Shown: positions 1 to 7,917 of the stretch, in pieces
Layout of the letters: every line of letters begins with the position of its first letter
Position numbering within the stretch: position 1 is the stretch's first letter
Assembly: GCA_036654375.1 (NCBI GenBank)
Contig: JAVVSD010000012.1
Coordinates: 1-48,760, forward strand
Direction: 5' to 3'
Origin: RZYX01 sp036654375
GTDB lineage: Bacteria > Bacillota > Clostridia > Oscillospirales > Acutalibacteraceae
Length of the DNA: 48,760 nt
The notes under the pieces: model-generated
The model's input: the letters and a program-made list of their open reading frames with translations, nothing else
Databases searched by the model: none
What the model was told of the DNA's origin: nothing
Made by a program: the position numbers and the translations under genes

Positions 1-208
1 AGAGGTAGTTTTATGAAGGGGTTATATTTAAAAAGAGAATTAATTCTTGTGCCACAGAGGAAATTTAATGATGGGTTTAAGTTTGAACACAGTTAATAAA
101 TAAGTTGTAAAATTTCAGCTTTTATAATGCAAAGGTTTTGAGTTGAAATTTTGAGAGATTTTAGTTTAATAATTAAACTATTCTTACTTACTAATTTTCA
201 TCCATGCC

Positions 209-361
209 TTTATTCCCTAAAACTATTTTGACAGCAAACTATATGCTTTTATGCGTTGTGCTTGTTTGGTTTGTAAAAATTAAAATTCTTGCTTGCTAAA
301 TCTTAACAATATCTTTTATTCCCTAAAACTATTTTGACAGCAAGCTATATACTTTTATGCG
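209..361. repeat. Pair of 47-bp direct repeats
   Basis: The stretch at 209-255 recurs at 315-361 with only two differences. Both copies begin TTTATTCCCTAAAAC, contain ATTTTGACAGCAA and end TTTTATGCG. The 59 bp between them are AT-rich and non-coding. Two copies with one spacer are not enough for a CRISPR array. The block abuts the hairpins at 371-461, so it is probably part of the same composite intergenic repeat. Confidence 0.8.
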
Positions 362-370
362 GAAGGGGGA

Positions 371-461
371 CATGGGGGAAAACCGATTGACTGTGTCTAC
401 TGAGGGTTTCCCCCGTGCTGCCTTTCTTTGGTTCGTTTCTTTGGCAGGCAAAGAAATGAAC
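371..461. repeat. Two adjacent long hairpins (palindromic repeat element)
   Basis: The first hairpin pairs 371-384 with 404-417 (12 of 14 positions; arms CATGGGGGAAAACC and GGGTTTCCCCCGTG). The second pairs 431-443 (GTTCGTTTCTTTG) with 449-461 (CAAAGAAATGAAC) around a 5-nt loop, with one mismatch. The second palindrome has a relative at the other end of the window (48733-48760), so it belongs to a dispersed family. It has no coding potential. A REP- or MITE-like element is the simplest reading. Confidence 0.7.
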
Positions 462-490
462 AAACATATAACTTAAAGCAACCCCACAAA

Positions 491-520
491 AGCAACAGCT
501 AAGAACACTGTTGCTATTTT
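491..520 (+). terminator. Hairpin with short T tract, plus strand
   Basis: AGCAACAG at 491-498 pairs perfectly with CTGTTGCT at 508-515, followed by ATTTT. It could end a plus-strand transcript entering from the left of the window. The T tract is short, so activity is uncertain. Confidence 0.45.
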
Positions 521-553
521 AATTTAACGCTTATTTTGCAATTTGATTTATTA
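517..553. repeat. AT-rich repeat block, left copy
   Basis: This block begins TTTTAATTTAACGCTTATTT and ends GATTTATTA. It recurs in the same orientation at 48681-48716 with few substitutions and one length difference. At both ends of the window it lies close to a GTTC...GAAC palindrome, so the two look like parts of one mobile or amplified intergenic element. AT-richness makes a chance match easier, but the length argues against that. Confidence 0.55.
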
Positions 554-585
554 TTAATGTTAATATATAGTGCATTCTTTATGCA

Positions 586-621
586 ACAAAAAACTCACAC
601 CCAGTTTATAGGGTGTGAGTT
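586..621 (-). terminator. Intrinsic terminator of the FHA-FtsW-PBP operon
   Basis: On the minus strand AACTCACACCC (621-611) pairs perfectly with GGGTGTGAGTT (602-592), followed directly by a run of Ts. It lies 15 bp past the stop codon of the penicillin-binding protein. Confidence 0.9.
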
Positions 622-635
622 AAACAGTTTATAGG

Positions 636-2000
636 TTATTTTTCGGCAACGGCCGCTTGCATCACCTTGTTTGCGACAGGAACAGCATCTCCAATTCCTG
701 TTCCACCGTTGTTTTCAAGCAAAACAACAATTGCATAAGGGGTGTCAGAACGCCTTGAAAATCCAACAAACCACGCGTGGTCTTTTTTGCCCTGAACCTG
801 TGCTGTTCCAGTTTTTCCGCACATCTCAAGGTTTGGAAACTTTGATTCTCTATAATAATTTTTAACATTTGAACGAAGCATTGCAGAAAGCTTGCTTGCG
901 GTTGAAGCATCTGTGTACCTTAACGATGACGATCCAAGATTAAAAAATGCACCTTGATTTGCAAGTAAGTGTGGAGCAGGAGAACTTCCGTTTGATGCAA
1001 TAGCACCCATAATGGTCATCATATGACATGGGTTTACAAGTGTTGTATATTGCCCAATTCCAGCCCAGCCTCTGTCAACGCTCACAGCCCCTGTCAAGTC
1101 AAAAAAGCTTTTAGTAACGCTTGTTTCATCAATCATTATTCTTTGATTAAAGCCAAATTCTTTTGCGGTATTTGTGAGATTTTCGTTGCCAAGCTCCTCG
1201 GCAATTTTTGCAAAAGCACTATTGCATGAGCGGTTAAGTGCCTGCTCAAAGTTAAGCGTTCCATGAACTCCGTTGCACTTTACAACTCCTGTAGAGGTCT
1301 TGTAGCTTCCTGTGCAAGTAAAAGTTTGCGAGTCAATGTTTGGAATATTTTTGATGGCACTGGCGGCTGTTATTATTTTAAAGGTCGAGCCAGGTGTGAA
1401 AACGCCTGAAAGAAAACGGTTGAGATAAATGCCGTCGTACTTACCTGTTTGGTCTGTGTCAATATCAGTTGGCTTGTGGTTAATGTCAAAAGTGGGCTTT
1501 GAAACCATACAGAGTATTTCACCTGTTTCGTAGTTATAAACTCCGATAGTTCCCTTATTATTTCCAAGTGCCTCGTATGCCGAAACACATAAATTCGAGT
1601 CAATGGTGAGATGCAAATCATGACCCGCTCCATCTTTTTTGAGTTGATAGACACCGTTTAAAAGGCTGTAACCTGTCAACTGAGATTTGTAAGCTGTGTG
1701 TGCACCGGTGGCAATAAAGCCTGAAAGGTCGCCAACTGTGTGAAGCGTTGAAAGCCTTATGGTTTTGTCTGAATTAAAGATACGCTTTCCGTCCACCGTC
1801 TGAGCAAGGATAACATCATTTCGGTCATAGATTGTGCCAGCCGCAATAAGCTGACCTTTACTATAAATATGTTGATTAGCTTTGTTAAGCGCCCATTTTT
1901 GTGAATTGGTTAGAAGACTTACAGTCAATATGCAAACACCAACAATAAAGGCAATAACCAGTGTATATAGAATTTTGGAGCGTTTTGAAATTTTGTTCAT
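636..2000 (-). CDS. Penicillin-binding protein, transpeptidase (PbpA/FtsI type)
   Basis: A D,D-transpeptidase that cross-links peptidoglycan on the outer face of the membrane. A single membrane anchor spans about residues 10-31. The catalytic triad of motifs is complete: STFK with the nucleophile Ser205, SCN at 258-260 and KTG at 396-398. At 454 aa it is short for a class B enzyme, with a reduced N-terminal domain, and resembles mycobacterial PbpA. It starts at ATG 2000 behind GGAGGTTGAAGA, and this ATG overlaps the stop codon of the upstream FtsW/RodA gene (ATGA), so the two are translationally coupled. The pairing gives a polymerase plus cross-linker complex for division, elongation or sporulation. 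Which of these cannot be read from the sequence. Confidence 0.93.
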   Translation of the reverse strand: MNKISKRSKILYTLVIAFIVGVCILTVSLLTNSQKWALNKANQHIYSKGQLIAAGTIYDRNDVILAQTVDGKRIFNSDKTIRLSTLHTVGDLSGFIATGAHTAYKSQLTGYSLLNGVYQLKKDGAGHDLHLTIDSNLCVSAYEALGNNKGTIGVYNYETGEILCMVSKPTFDINHKPTDIDTDQTGKYDGIYLNRFLSGVFTPGSTFKIITAASAIKNIPNIDSQTFTCTGSYKTSTGVVKCNGVHGTLNFEQALNRSCNSAFAKIAEELGNENLTNTAKEFGFNQRIMIDETSVTKSFFDLTGAVSVDRGWAGIGQYTTLVNPCHMMTIMGAIASNGSSPAPHLLANQGAFFNLGSSSLRYTDASTASKLSAMLRSNVKNYYRESKFPNLEMCGKTGTAQVQGKKDHAWFVGFSRRSDTPYAIVVLLENNGGTGIGDAVPVANKVMQAAVAEK

Positions 2001-3232
2001 TCTTCAACCTCCGTATGATACCGCGAGCCAAGCCATGTTCGGTTATCCGCCGCCTTGATAAAGGCAAGCAGAGCCCAACAGCTTATCGCACTTGAACCAC
2101 CTCGGCTGATAAACGGCAGGGTGACGCCTGTCATCGGCAACAAATCGGTAACACCAAAGACATTTAGGCTTGCCTGAAAGAGAAGAATACCACCAGCGGC
2201 AACTGCGGAGATAGTGTAGAATGCGGAATGTGAGCCGCCTGCACACCTGATGCAGTGAGCGGCAATCAAGGCAAAGCAAAGGATAACAATAATTCCCATG
2301 ATTATGCCCCACTCTTCGCAAAGAACGCCAAACACAAGGTCTTCGGTTGCGGCAAAGATGTTTTTGAGCTTTCCGTTTCCAATGCCAACACCCAAAAGCC
2401 CACCGCTGACGCTGTAGATGAGAACTCGCGTTTGCTGATATCCGCCACCGTCCATGCTTTCCCAGATGTGACGATAGTTTGAAAAACGCTGAATAACATA
2501 GTCTGATTTTATAAGGACAATAAGCCCTGCACCCATTGCGGCGGCAACACAGACAAGTATGATTGTTCTGATATCACCTGAACGCATAAATGCAAGTATA
2601 AGAAATGTGAAAAAGAAAATGAGAGCTGTTCCAAGGTCACGCATAAGGAACAGAAGTGCAATACAAACAACGGCAAAAACGATGTACTGGGTAAGGCTTC
2701 TTGTGGATTGGAGCTTTTCAAGAGCCGCCGCACCAACAAAGATAAATGCAACTTTTACAAGCTCAGAAGGCTGGAATGAAAAGGAGCCGATAGAAATCCA
2801 GTTGAATGCACCATTTATATTTTTTGCAACCACGAGGGTAAGTATTAGAAGAACAATTGCGGCAACTGCCATTGGAGTTCGCATAAACATTGCTCTGTCA
2901 ACATTCGAGATGAGCCACAGCAAAAAGATGAAACATGAAATGCCCAAAACGACGGCAATAAACTGCTTTACAAGGAAATCTTCGTTGACGCTTGCAACAA
3001 TTACAAGGCCAATTCCAGTGAGGAAAAAGGCAATGAACTCAAGTGCGTGGCTTGCCTTTTTGTGGATAATGCTTGCGGTGATAGCATAGACCCATTCAAT
3101 GGCAATATAGATGCCAAAGATTGTTGCGGACTTTGTACTTATTCCAGTATCGGTGATAACTACTTGTGCAGCCGAAAAAACCTGAAAAGCTGTCATAAGT
3201 AGAAGAGTTGGCAACCATTTTGCACCTGTCAA
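1997..3232 (-). CDS. FtsW/RodA/SpoVE-family lipid II polymerase
   Basis: A SEDS-family integral membrane glycosyltransferase that polymerises lipid II into glycan strands with a partner class B PBP, here the next gene. It has about ten hydrophobic segments over 411 aa and family signatures: WISIGSFSFQPSELVK near the middle, RDLGTAL, and TGVTLPFISRGGSS near the C terminus. The start is TTG at 3232, preceded at 8 nt by AGGAGG; no in-frame ATG has a comparable ribosome binding site. It lies 29 nt after the FHA gene and overlaps the PBP gene by 4 nt. FtsW, RodA and SpoVE cannot be told apart here. Confidence 0.92.
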   Translation of the reverse strand: MTGAKWLPTLLLMTAFQVFSAAQVVITDTGISTKSATIFGIYIAIEWVYAITASIIHKKASHALEFIAFFLTGIGLVIVASVNEDFLVKQFIAVVLGISCFIFLLWLISNVDRAMFMRTPMAVAAIVLLILTLVVAKNINGAFNWISIGSFSFQPSELVKVAFIFVGAAALEKLQSTRSLTQYIVFAVVCIALLFLMRDLGTALIFFFTFLILAFMRSGDIRTIILVCVAAAMGAGLIVLIKSDYVIQRFSNYRHIWESMDGGGYQQTRVLIYSVSGGLLGVGIGNGKLKNIFAATEDLVFGVLCEEWGIIMGIIVILCFALIAAHCIRCAGGSHSAFYTISAVAAGGILLFQASLNVFGVTDLLPMTGVTLPFISRGGSSAISCWALLAFIKAADNRTWLGSRYHTEVEE

Positions 3233-3261
3233 GGCTTTGTCCTCCTTTGTTTTAATAGCTG

Positions 3262-4047
3262 TTATTTACTGCTTTTAAATATCATTGTAATACCGGCGAT
3301 ATCAATAACATCACCGTCTTTAAGCTTTTTAACTTGGCTGAGTTTCTGGTTGTTTAGAAGTGTTCCGCAGGTTGAGTCAAGGTCCTCAACAAGCCATTTT
3401 TCTCCCTGACGGCTAAGAAGTGCGTGGCTTCGTGAAACAGAAGGAAAGTCAATTTGAATATGTGCTTCGTCACTTCTGCCGATAAGGCAAGTCTGCAAAT
3501 CATCAAGAAGAAAGCTTTCTCCAGTTGACTCATTGACGACAGCACAGGAAGCAGGATTTTTGCTCTGCTTATAAACTTCTCCTGTATAAAATTTTTCATC
3601 TGCTTCATAAAGCTTTGGAGCATTAGCAGGTGCAACAACAGGAACACTATGCTCTGAAAGATTGTCAACAAACCTAAAGACAGCGTTTCCAAAAACAACA
3701 GAGTCACCGTCAGTTATTTGTGTTCTTCCAAGTATACGCTCGGCATTGACAAAGCTTCCTGTTTTTGAGTTGGTATCAAAAACATACCAGCCACTTTTGT
3801 GCTTTGACAAAACAGCATGAAACCTTGAAACAGTGTTATAATTCAAAACAATATCGCAAGAATTACTCCTGCCAACAGATGTTTCAAAGCCCTTTAACGG
3901 GATCTTGTCGCCATTTGCAGAGTTAACAAGATATCCGAGTGTGCCGGGCTTTTTATTTCCTTTTAAAAGAGAAAAGGCACAGTTAAGCAATATGAATAAA
4001 GACATTAGTGGCAGAAAGTATCTTCCAACTCCAACAAAAAATTCCAA
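3262..4047 (-). CDS. Membrane-anchored protein with two FHA domains
   Basis: FHA domains bind phosphothreonine peptides, so this is likely a scaffold in phospho-dependent control of wall synthesis, as FhaA/FhaB are beside RodA-PbpA in Actinobacteria. One membrane segment (about 8-28) is followed by FHA1 (about 42-128, with VGRSNSCDIVL and SRFHAVL) and FHA2 (about 178-258, with IGRSDEAHIQID, SRSHALL and DLDSTCGTLLNN). I place the start at TTG 4047, behind AAAGGAGG with a 9-nt spacer. The open frame runs on to an ATG at 4125, but that would add 26 basic residues with no ribosome binding site ahead of the membrane segment. No Ser/Thr kinase gene lies in the window. Confidence 0.88.
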   Translation of the reverse strand: MEFFVGVGRYFLPLMSLFILLNCAFSLLKGNKKPGTLGYLVNSANGDKIPLKGFETSVGRSNSCDIVLNYNTVSRFHAVLSKHKSGWYVFDTNSKTGSFVNAERILGRTQITDGDSVVFGNAVFRFVDNLSEHSVPVVAPANAPKLYEADEKFYTGEVYKQSKNPASCAVVNESTGESFLLDDLQTCLIGRSDEAHIQIDFPSVSRSHALLSRQGEKWLVEDLDSTCGTLLNNQKLSQVKKLKDGDVIDIAGITMIFKSSK

Positions 4048-4171
4048 GCAACTGCACCTCCTTTTTCTGTTTATTGTACTTTTTACTTTGTCAAAAGTCA
4101 ATAAAACAGTGTTGTTCGTAACCATTTTTTAACTTTTATGGCACAGGGGCATACATTATTACTTTATTTCC

Positions 4172-4200
4172 TTGACACTATCAATATACATATATAAAAT
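4172..4200 (+). promoter_or_regulatory. Promoter for cimA-leuCD
   Basis: TTGACA (4172-4177) is followed after 17 bp by TAAAAT (4195-4200), 27 bp before the cimA start. A second TATAAT at 4207 lacks a well-placed -35. No T-box or leucine attenuator is visible in the 100-bp leader. Confidence 0.6.
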
Positions 4201-4227
4201 GAATGTTATAATTAAAGGTATAAAAAA

Positions 4228-5814
4228 ATGGAGGTGCGACCAATAAAAAAGGTTAGTATTTTTGACTCTACCCTAAGGGACGGAGCACAGAGTGATGGAA
4301 TATCCTTCTCACTAAATGACAAACTTAATATTATCCGTACTCTTGACGAGCTTGGAATAGCCTTTATTGAAGGTGGCAATCCTGCGTCTAACCCAAAGGA
4401 CAAGGAGCTTTTTGCGGTGGCAAACACTCTTGAGCTTAAAAATGCGCAGCTTGTTGCCTTTGGCAGTACACGAAGAAAGGATGTTCAGGTTGATGAAGAT
4501 GCACAGTGTGTGGAGCTTCTTGAGTCTAAAGCATCTGTTATATGTATATTTGGCAAAAGTTCAGTTTTTCATGCAGAAGTTATTTTGCAGACCTCTGTTG
4601 AGGAAAATCTGAGAATGATTGAGGAAACTTGTAGGTACTTTAAAGACCATGGCAAGCAGGTTATTTTTGATGCCGAGCATTTTTTTGACGGATATTTGGA
4701 CAATCCAACCTATGCGTTCAATACACTTCGTGCGGCAAAGCGTGGAGGAGCAGACAGCATAACACTTTGTGATACCAACGGCGGAACTTTTCCAGACGAG
4801 GTATACAGTATATGTGCAAGTGTAAAAAGGGAGTTTGCGGACACAGAAATCGGAATTCACGCACACAATGACTGCGGAATGGCAACAGCAAATTCGGTTA
4901 TGGCTGTAAATGCTGGAGCAGCAATCGTTCAAGGAACATTTATAGGGTTTGGAGAGCGGGCAGGCAATGCGAATTTGTCCACTATTATTCCGGACTTGCA
5001 GATAAAAAGAGATTTTTACTGTATTCCTGCGGAGAATTTGAGCAGTCTTACCTCTACAGCACGCAATATTGCAGAGATTGCAAATGTTTCACTTCATAAA
5101 AATCTTCCGTTCGTGGGCAGAAATGCGTTTACGCATAAGGCGGGAATGCACACAGACGGAGTGCTTAAAGACAGCAAAGCGTTTGAGCAGATTTCACCTG
5201 AACAGGTTGGAAATCGCAGACGAATACTCATGAGTGAAATGGCGGGGAAAGCAGCAGTTTTGCACAGGGTAAACAAGCTGTACCCCGAAATAACAAAGGA
5301 CTCACCAGAGCTTTTGGATATTTTGGAAAAGCTTAAATGTCGTGAACAAAACGGGTATCAATATGAAGGAGCGGAGGGGAGCTTTGAGCTGATTATCCGC
5401 AATGTTGTTGAGGGAGTTGAGAGTTCCTTTGAGCTTGTGAACTACAAGCTGATAGATGAGCTGCCTTATGACAACAATCACAGCTCCACAGCAACTATAA
5501 AGCTTGTTGTAAATGACGAGCAGACAATAGCGGCAGCAGAGGGTGACGGCCCGATAAATGCACTTGATAAGGCGCTTAGAATGGCTCTTTCACCATTTTA
5601 TCCTTGCCTTTCAGAGCTTCATTTAATTGACTACAAGGTTCGCGTAATGAACTCGAACGCAGCCACTGCGGCAGTTGTGCGCGTTCTCATAACCTCCACA
5701 GACGGAAGGGATATTTGGACAACCGTCGGAGTTTCAAAAGATATTATTGAGGCAAGCTGGCTTGCGCTTGTGGATTCCGTTGAATACAAGCTTTTACTCA
5801 ATAAAGGAAAATAA
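4228..5814 (+). CDS. cimA: (R)-citramalate synthase
   Basis: Condenses acetyl-CoA with pyruvate to citramalate, the first step of a threonine-independent route to 2-oxobutanoate and isoleucine. The HMGL-like TIM barrel (about 8-280) carries FDSTLRDGAQ (12-21) and HAHNDCGMA (211-219), which supply metal and substrate ligands. The C-terminal LeuA-type allosteric domain is about 385-520. At 528 aa it matches the long CimA class rather than 2-isopropylmalate synthase or homocitrate synthase, though those are the alternatives. ATG 4228 has only a weak AAAGG site; a GTG two codons later is possible. leuC and leuD follow at once, fitting isomerisation of citramalate by the same dehydratase. Confidence 0.88.
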   Translation: MEVRPIKKVSIFDSTLRDGAQSDGISFSLNDKLNIIRTLDELGIAFIEGGNPASNPKDKELFAVANTLELKNAQLVAFGSTRRKDVQVDEDAQCVELLESKASVICIFGKSSVFHAEVILQTSVEENLRMIEETCRYFKDHGKQVIFDAEHFFDGYLDNPTYAFNTLRAAKRGGADSITLCDTNGGTFPDEVYSICASVKREFADTEIGIHAHNDCGMATANSVMAVNAGAAIVQGTFIGFGERAGNANLSTIIPDLQIKRDFYCIPAENLSSLTSTARNIAEIANVSLHKNLPFVGRNAFTHKAGMHTDGVLKDSKAFEQISPEQVGNRRRILMSEMAGKAAVLHRVNKLYPEITKDSPELLDILEKLKCREQNGYQYEGAEGSFELIIRNVVEGVESSFELVNYKLIDELPYDNNHSSTATIKLVVNDEQTIAAAEGDGPINALDKALRMALSPFYPCLSELHLIDYKVRVMNSNAATAAVVRVLITSTDGRDIWTTVGVSKDIIEASWLALVDSVEYKLLLNKGK

Positions 5815-5850
5815 ACTCAAAGACAAAAATATGTAAAGGAGTTTTTGACA

Positions 5851-7110
5851 ATGGCGATGACGGCAACTCAAAAAATTTTGGCAGCTCATGCAGGGCTTAA
5901 AAATGTCTGTGAAGGGCAACTTATCGAAGCATCTGTTGACATGGTTCTTGGCAATGATATAACAACTCCTGTTGCGATAAACGAGTTTGAAAAAGCAGGG
6001 GCTACGGATGTTTTTGACAAGTCAAAAATCTCTTTGGTGATGGACCATTTCACGCCAAACAAGGATATAAAGTCCGCAGAGGCGTGTAAAAGAGTCAGAG
6101 AATTTGCAAGCAAAAATGAGATAAAGAATTTTTTCGATGTTGGTGAAATGGGAATTGAACACGCACTTCTTCCAGAAAAAGGTCTTGTAATCCCCGGAGA
6201 TGTCGTTATTGGTGCGGATTCGCACACCTGTACATATGGAGCGCTTGGTGCATTTTCCACGGGAGTTGGCTCAACAGATATGGCAGCGGGAATGATAAGC
6301 GGAAAAGCTTGGTTTAAAGTCCCGTCTGCATTAAAGATAAAGCTTGTTGGAAGCCTTTCGCAGTTTGTAACAGGCAAAGATGTTATTTTGCACCTTATAG
6401 GAAAAACCGGAGTTGACGGAGCGCTTTATCGCTCGCTTGAATTTTGTTGCGATGGTGTGTCAGCACTTTCTATGGACGACAGATTCTGCATTGCAAACAT
6501 GGCAATTGAATGCGGAGCAAAAAACGGAATTTTCCCGGTGGACGAAAAAACGCTTGAATATATTAAAACACGCACAAACCGTACGCCAAAGATTTTTGAG
6601 GCAGACAGTGACGCTGAGTATGACGAAATAATTGAGATTGATTTAAACCATCTTGAGCCAACAGTTTCGCTGCCACATCTACCATCAAACACAAGCCTTG
6701 CAAAAGATGTTTCGGACATGAGAATTGACCAAGTTGTTATCGGCTCATGCACAAATGGAAGATTTTCAGATATGCAGGCGGCGGCACAAATTTTAAAGGG
6801 AAAACATATTGCAAAGGGTGTAAGGCTGATTGTTATTCCTGCAACGCAGGCGGTATATCTTGACTGCCTAAAAAGCGGTGTGGCACAGATTTTTGTGGAA
6901 GCAGGCGGAATTTTCAGCACACCAACCTGCGGCCCTTGCCTTGGCGGTCATATGGGAGTTTTGGCAAGCGGTGAAAGGGCAGTGGCAACGACAAATCGCA
7001 ATTTTGTTGGCAGAATGGGCCACCCCAAAAGTGAAGTTGTGCTTGCATCTCCATATGTTGCGGCAGCGTCCGCACTGACAGGAAAAATAACAGACCCAAG
7101 AAAAATTTGA
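5851..7110 (+). CDS. leuC: 3-isopropylmalate/(R)-2-methylmalate dehydratase large subunit
   Basis: An aconitase-family [4Fe-4S] hydro-lyase that, with LeuD, isomerises isopropylmalate or citramalate. The cluster-binding cysteines are Cys300 (GSCTNGR) and Cys360/Cys363 (TCGPCLGG). The GADSHTCTYGALGAFSTGVGSTD stretch at 121-143 is typical of the family. At 419 aa it is the short LeuC type found in archaea and clostridia, with a separate small subunit. The start is ATG 5851, 9 nt after AAAGGAG; an in-frame TTG at 5845 sits too close to that site. It lies 36 bp after cimA and 94 bp before leuD, in one operon. No leuB gene is in the window. Confidence 0.93.
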   Translation: MAMTATQKILAAHAGLKNVCEGQLIEASVDMVLGNDITTPVAINEFEKAGATDVFDKSKISLVMDHFTPNKDIKSAEACKRVREFASKNEIKNFFDVGEMGIEHALLPEKGLVIPGDVVIGADSHTCTYGALGAFSTGVGSTDMAAGMISGKAWFKVPSALKIKLVGSLSQFVTGKDVILHLIGKTGVDGALYRSLEFCCDGVSALSMDDRFCIANMAIECGAKNGIFPVDEKTLEYIKTRTNRTPKIFEADSDAEYDEIIEIDLNHLEPTVSLPHLPSNTSLAKDVSDMRIDQVVIGSCTNGRFSDMQAAAQILKGKHIAKGVRLIVIPATQAVYLDCLKSGVAQIFVEAGGIFSTPTCGPCLGGHMGVLASGERAVATTNRNFVGRMGHPKSEVVLASPYVAAASALTGKITDPRKI

Positions 7111-7204
7111 GCAAGCAAAGCAAAAAACAAATGCGATTGAGCAACTTTTGACATGGCGGTAACTTTATAAAAATCAAAAACATTAAAATATCAGGAGGCA
7201 GATT

Positions 7205-7690
7205 ATGCAGGCACAGGGTTTTGCACACAAGTATGGAAACAATGTTGACACAGATGTTATTATTCCGGCAAGATACCTTAATACAGCAGAGCCAGCAGAG
7301 CTTTCAGTTCATTGTATGGAGGATATTGATGTCGATTTTGCGGGCAATGTAAAAGCAGGCGACATAATAGTTGCAGGTAAAAATTTTGGCTGTGGCTCAT
7401 CAAGAGAGCATGCACCAATTGCAATAAAAGCATCTGGAATAGCTTGCGTAATTGCCGGAAGTTTTGCACGCATTTTTTATCGTAATGCCATAAACATCGG
7501 GCTTCCGATACTTGAATGCGAGCAGGCGAGCGAAGATATTGAAAATGGTGATGAAATAAAGGTTGACTTTGACGCTGGAGTTATAGAGAATAAAACAAAA
7601 GGCAAAGTATACAATGCTCAGCCCTTTCCACCATTTATCCAAAATATAATAAAAAGCGGTGGGCTTCTCAATTCTCTAATTAAATCTTAG
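7205..7690 (+). CDS. leuD: 3-isopropylmalate/(R)-2-methylmalate dehydratase small subunit
   Basis: The swivelling small subunit that completes the LeuC active site. Signatures are NNVDTDVIIPARYL near the N terminus and NFGCGSSREHAPIAIK, the substrate-binding loop of the family. 161 aa is the usual length for the separate small subunit. The ATG follows CAGGAGGCAGATT, a strong site. The preceding 94 bp contain no clear promoter or terminator, so it should be read from the cimA promoter. It is the last recognisable gene of the operon. No terminator hairpin is obvious in the 227 bp that follow. Confidence 0.93.
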   Translation: MQAQGFAHKYGNNVDTDVIIPARYLNTAEPAELSVHCMEDIDVDFAGNVKAGDIIVAGKNFGCGSSREHAPIAIKASGIACVIAGSFARIFYRNAINIGLPILECEQASEDIENGDEIKVDFDAGVIENKTKGKVYNAQPFPPFIQNIIKSGGLLNSLIKS

Positions 7691-7856
7691 ATGCTTTAAG
7701 AAAATTCAAAATTATTGCCGTCCTTTTGTTGCAAGTATATATAAAAGATTAACAAGGAATAACAATAAAACAAAGATTATGTATTTTTTTAAACTTTTGT
7801 AGCCTTTTTTGTCTTTTTAAGTAAAAACTTAATTCGCCGTCAATACAATTCTATAA

Positions 7857-7885
7857 TTGACGATAGGAGTGTAAAATGATATAAT
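7857..7885 (+). promoter_or_regulatory. Promoter of the 582-aa surface protein
   Basis: TTGACG (7857-7862), 17-bp spacer, TATAAT (7880-7885), 32 bp before the ATG. This is one of the best sigma-A matches in the window. Confidence 0.75.
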
Positions 7886-7917
7886 TTTCACTAAATAAAA
7901 AACAAGGAGGAAAGAAA

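Larger units (their letters stand above)
1..635. other. Non-coding repeat-rich intergenic region
   Basis: No credible gene is visible in these 635 bases. The stretch holds the direct repeats at 209-361, the hairpins at 371-461 and 491-515, the AT-rich block at 517-553 and the terminator of the minus-strand penicillin-binding-protein operon at 586-621. A 27-codon ORF at 13-96 has a possible GAGGT ribosome binding site but no other support. Confidence 0.7.

Noticed and set aside
13..96. 27-codon ORF at the left edge with a possible GAGGT site
   Set aside because: It is short and AT-rich, and the peptide has no recognisable character. It lies in repeat-rich DNA, so chance is the better explanation.
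209..361. CRISPR array
   Set aside because: There are only two repeat copies with one AT-rich spacer of 59 bp, and no cas genes in the window.
2559..3089. 176-codon plus-strand ORF opposite the FtsW/RodA gene
   Set aside because: It is a mirror of an unmistakable SEDS coding region, with no ribosome binding site and an implausible composition rich in Arg, Ile and Thr.
4126..4227. Leucine/isoleucine attenuator or T-box before cimA
   Set aside because: The leader is only about 100 bp and shows neither a leader peptide rich in Leu or Ile nor a terminator hairpin.
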